A stretch of DNA of 64,000 nt from Cercis canadensis (taxonomy: Eukaryota; Streptophyta; Magnoliopsida; Fabales; Fabaceae), in assembly GCA_003255065.1 (NCBI GenBank), contig QAOA01003910.1, forward strand, positions 293,330-357,329, read 5' to 3'. Position numbers and translations under genes: made by a program. The stretch's first letter is position 1; each line of letters opens with the position of its first letter. The notes beneath the pieces were generated by a model. It saw only the letters and a list, made by a program, of their open reading frames with translations, searched no databases and was not told the DNA's origin. Positions 61,160 through 64,000 of this stretch are shown here, piece after piece.

Positions 61160-62790
61160 CAGATGTTAGTCATTGGACGTGGTGTTAGAGCTGCTGGTGC
61201 TGGGCCCTTGAGGAAGGGCAAAAGGAAGGTGGTAGCTCGGCCTTCTCAAACTACCCTTGCTCAGACACCTTTATTTATTTCTAACCCAGGGACGACATTA
61301 CAATCATTGTTGCCTTATGTGACACCTGAGATGCCATCCCTATTGTTGATAGGGTCACCAGTGTCATGAGGTATACGGACCCCAGACACGACATACTTAG
61401 CAGCTATGGGGTCATCTCAGGCGAGTCCGCACGTGTCCGACTCACCCTCCCCTAGCGCTAGGACTTCTGATGGGCGCTTGTGGATTTGGCCACATAGGAG
61501 GAAGGAATAAGTACATAACTTATCTCTATTTAGTGATTTATGGTTATAAGTGTGAAGTATTAATAACTACTTTTTTTTTTGCCGCTTCATTCCATTTAAG
61601 GAGCTCGTTAACTATTTATCAGTTATTTACAAGTCGAAGTATGATGAGGCATGGGTTGACTTCAACTCCATTCCTGTTAAGGTGAAGAATCAGTGGTAGG
61701 AACAATTTAAGGTAATAATCATACACTTAGTGTTCAATTGATTTACTTCTTTATAATGTTTACTAACTCTAACTTTATATTTTCTAATGCAGAGGTGTAT
61801 TTGGTATCCTTAGCATGAGCAGGAAATTTACAAGATCTTGCTAACAAAATGCTCAAATAATATCTGTCCCACCTTCAAAGATATATGGAGCGGGAAGACT
61901 AAAGGTGAGTGGTTGAGCTTGAACGTCTTGGCGGGGTTGAAGGCTAAATGGGGATCCATGAAGTTCAATGCAGCCTTGGAGTGGAATAAGAAGAACCGAT
62001 CAATGGATCAAGGTGGCTTTTACCACAGAGGTGGATCCATTACCGTCTTTGAGCATAAGAGGAGACTAATAAGTTTTTAATAACTTAGTATTTCATTAAG
62101 TAACTTGTAGTTATTCCTTTTTTACTATTCTAACACTTTAATTCATTGTTTGTAGACAAAGGAGTTAGAGAAGGAGCCTAGCGCCTTTGAGGTCGTCCGT
62201 CACCTTCAGCACAACGCGAGCAAAAGCTGGGTGCATCCAGTGGTTGAGTCAACTTATGTAAGTTAATTTAAAGTTCATTAAACTTTAATATTGTATGTAT
62301 CTCTTTATTTAATTAACATCCCACTAATTATGATCTAACCCATGCAAACTTCTTATGAGGAGCTAAAGGCACAAACAATCTTCTTCTTCTTCTTCTTCTT
62401 CTTCTTCTTCTTTCATCGATGACACTAGCCTATGGCTGAATGTTGTTGGTTGGAAGAACAAGAATGAGCACATTTATAGGATGCGATTTGTGGTCATACA
62501 AGATCATTGCTATTCAGAGCTCACAAACCAGGTAACGGTTCTGACACAGAGGCTAGAGAATCAATGTCATCAGTTGGAGCAGCTGACTAGGTACAAGATA
62601 GCAATGGAGCAGTTAGTTGCATAGTTGATACTCTTGGACAGTCCCCTGATGGGATTGCAGCCACCTTAGCCTAGATGTTGGTTGCTACTACCCCGCTCCC
62701 TAGCCCTCCCACCAATGTTGATGATGATGGCGATGATGAGGTGGACAACATGGATGACGCTAATTTTTTAGCTTCTTTGTACATTTTTTA
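61160..62790 (+). pseudogene. Ptta/En/Spm-type gene of CACTA-3
   Basis: Segments parallel those of CACTA-2: RKGKRKVVARPSQTTLAQTP (61210), LSVIYKSKYDEAWVDFNSIP (61618), LTKCSNNICPTFKDIWSGKT (61838), WNKKNRSMDQGGFYHRGGSI then TVFEHKRRL (61983-62070) and TKELEKEPSAFEVVRHLQHN (62157). The C-terminal exon has a (TTC)n-coded serine run at about 62378-62412. Stops are present after VKNQW and after RCIWYP. The orderly exon borders (AG before ELVNYL, GTAAT after FK) show a shared gene structure with CACTA-2. Confidence 0.7.
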
Positions 62791-63479
62791 AAATATTTTT
62801 GTATATTTTATTTTAATTTTATTTCAAATAAATTTTTCTTAATTTTGTTTATGTTTTATTTTTTATTTGATTATTTTAATAAAAATGTAAATTCTCGCAA
62901 AATTTCTCTCAAAAATATTCCAAGAGAAAGTTTCTCACAGACCAAATCCGCAAGAAATGCTATGAGAAGGTCGTAAGAACCATTCACGCATAAACCCATA
63001 TTTCTCTCGGAATATCACACAAATTTTCTCTGTGAGAAACTTTCTCATTTCTCTTTTCCTCTAAGAGAAAATATGTGAGAAAATTTCTCATGATCATCAA
63101 AATCAGTGAGAAATCTAGTTTCTCACAAGGGTTTTTTGGACGCCCCAAAATCCGTGAGAAAGTCTGTGAGAATTGCGTTTCTCACCAAATTTTTGGTGAT
63201 TCCTCACGAATTTTATCCTTAAGAAATTTCCTGTTTTCTTGTAGTGAAATAGCAAAGTGTGGTGTTGGGGTCAAAGGGAAATTGCAAGTCAAATTCATAA
63301 TTTGTTTGGGAATTTCTCAATGTTAAGCATAGATGCTGAAGAGTCTCATGTTTGTTGTTTGACTACCAATGGGACTTTAATTTGTAAAGGAAACAATGAT
63401 TTTGGGCAATTGGATGTTCCTTTTAGTTCACCTGAATTCGATTCCTTTTCTGTTTACCAGTCCAAAACAATGTAATTTC

Positions 63480-63700
63480 ATATGATTACCAGCCCAAAAA
63501 TGCCATGTCAACATTTAATTGTCCAAGTCTGCACTTAATGGTTTACGTGTGCAAATCCATTAAGTTTCTAAAAAAGGAACCTAACAGTAGACTTAAGTGA
63601 CTGATAGAATGACCATTAAGGAACCTATGTAATACAAAAATCTTTTAGGGACCTAAGTGATTTTGGATGCATATTTCAATGATCAAAATGACTTTTACTC
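63480..63700 (-). repeat. Dispersed non-coding repeat, copy C
   Basis: It is the reverse complement of the last two thirds of copy B, with blocks such as CAATTAAATG-type text, CCATTAAG, GGGACCTAAGTGATTTTG and GATCAAAATGACTTTT. It directly follows the end of the CCR-like remnant and precedes the second eL42 fragment. Confidence 0.75.
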
Positions 63701-63737
63701 TTAGATCACATGTAAGTCAATTAAATAACTAGCATGA

Positions 63738-63862
63738 ACAACTTAATAGCCAACCTTTTGTGAAACATTGGTTTTGTCTGGCCACCATAACTCAACTGTT
63801 TCTGGTCATCACTACGTTTTCCTTGGGAAGCAAGGCTATCATTTCCTTTCCTTTCTAAAGTA
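63738..63862 (-). pseudogene. RPL36A: Second, truncated eL42 exon 2 fragment
   Basis: The minus strand encodes [20 protein letters not shown], then [11 protein letters not shown], about codons 29-60 of eL42, with several substitutions and a one-base loss before the donor site. About 15 bp of the following intron is also shared with the copy at 48455, so it derives from genomic DNA and not from mRNA. Codons before position 28 are not found. Confidence 0.85.
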
Positions 63863-64000
63863 ATTCCTAAATTGTTTGTACATCCAAAAAAAAGAAAAAT
63901 TAAGACTAGATTGAATAGCCTCTAGGAGGTTTTGCAAAGTGAATCTTGCAAGAGACTAAAGGAGTGCTTACAGATGGATTCTTTTTCATTTTCTGGGAAT

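Larger units (their letters stand above)
54652..63246 (+). mobile_element. CACTA-3 (outer element) with Ptta gene
   Basis: The left end is CACTACAAGAAATAAAGG and the right end TTTTCTTGTAGTG. AAA flanks both sides (54649-54651 and 63247-63249). CACTA-4 is inserted 202 bp inside the left end, in the subterminal zone; without it the element is about 3.6 kb. Subterminal motif zones are 54670-54850, 59833-60080 and 62890-63240. It inserted in the CCR-like gene, and removing it restores an open codon path. Confidence 0.9.
54151..63477 (+). pseudogene. CRINKLY4-related receptor kinase ectodomain pseudogene
   Basis: 54151-54651 encodes a signal-peptide-like ATIFIIFFCLMFLTAINYL, then TTTCSIIANEPT, a TAG, RIQCYQNGQNVLVLP, YCSLRSSGF and LTVGDAQVCAGK. 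The reading resumes after CACTA-3 at 63247 with NSKVWCWGQREIASQIHN, LFGNFSMLSIDAEESHVCCL and TTNGTLICKGNNDFGQLDVP. The WCWG-type, cysteine-rich repeats are the propeller repeats of plant CRINKLY4-related (CCR) receptor kinases, plasma-membrane kinases of the ACR4 family. Joining across CACTA-3 restores a clean codon path (ATG GAA AAT AGC). Sequence left of CACTA-2 (50394-50434) joins on to the start. The transmembrane and kinase parts are absent; the frame ends in dispersed repeat C. Stops at two or more places show decay. Confidence 0.7.

Overview
The window reads as nuclear DNA of a flowering plant, most likely a eudicot. The evidence is intron-containing plant gene families (PRP40C, a CC-NB-LRR resistance gene, a CRINKLY4-related receptor kinase, eL42), Ty1/copia elements primed by initiator-Met tRNA, CACTA (Ptta/En/Spm) elements with CACTACAAGAAA ends, a Helitron helicase remnant, TTTAGGG-type repeats and AT-rich spacers. 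The species cannot be named from the sequence. Only one gene part looks intact, the last two exons of a PRP40C-like splicing factor. Everything else recognisable is a transposable element or a broken copy of a plant gene.

Layout. 1-3825: antisense 5' part of a Ty1/copia element (A), cut by the window edge. 5049-7506: 3' end of PRP40C (+). 12434-15019: multi-exon remnant of the Rab geranylgeranyltransferase beta subunit (-). 15163-15480: an LTR relic. 15483-22072: exon remnants of a SKI2-type exosome helicase (-), carrying a MITE and split by copia element B (17073-21375, target duplication TAGTT). 22100-31145: a CC-NB-LRR pseudogene (-), split by CACTA-1 (22753-25203, duplication TAT) and by a rearranged copia element C (25932-30722, duplication AGATT). 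36835-38160: remnant of the DNA polymerase epsilon catalytic subunit (+). 38500-46080: Helitron-like repeat modules, a PIF1-type helicase fragment and a Helitron 3' end. 48039-49101: an eL42 gene with four exons and a typical promoter but two in-frame stops.

50435-63246: three CACTA elements inside one CRINKLY4-related receptor pseudogene. CACTA-2 interrupts it near the start codon region. CACTA-3 (54652-63246, duplication AAA) interrupts the ectodomain. CACTA-4 (54857-59829, duplication TCT) sits inside CACTA-3, and a solo LTR (56095-57515, duplication GTCCG) sits inside the transposase gene of CACTA-4. All CACTA ends are packed with a TTTCTCAYGG / CCRTGAGAAA motif. CACTA-2 and CACTA-4 also carry long degenerate TTTAGGG arrays just upstream of their Ptta genes.

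How it fits together: this is a gene graveyard in which intron-bearing copies of housekeeping and defence genes decayed in place while serving as landing pads for class I and class II elements; preserved target duplications allow the insertion order to be worked out. Five single-N positions are each flanked by a direct duplication. They look like unmerged contig ends, so the local structure there should not be taken at face value.
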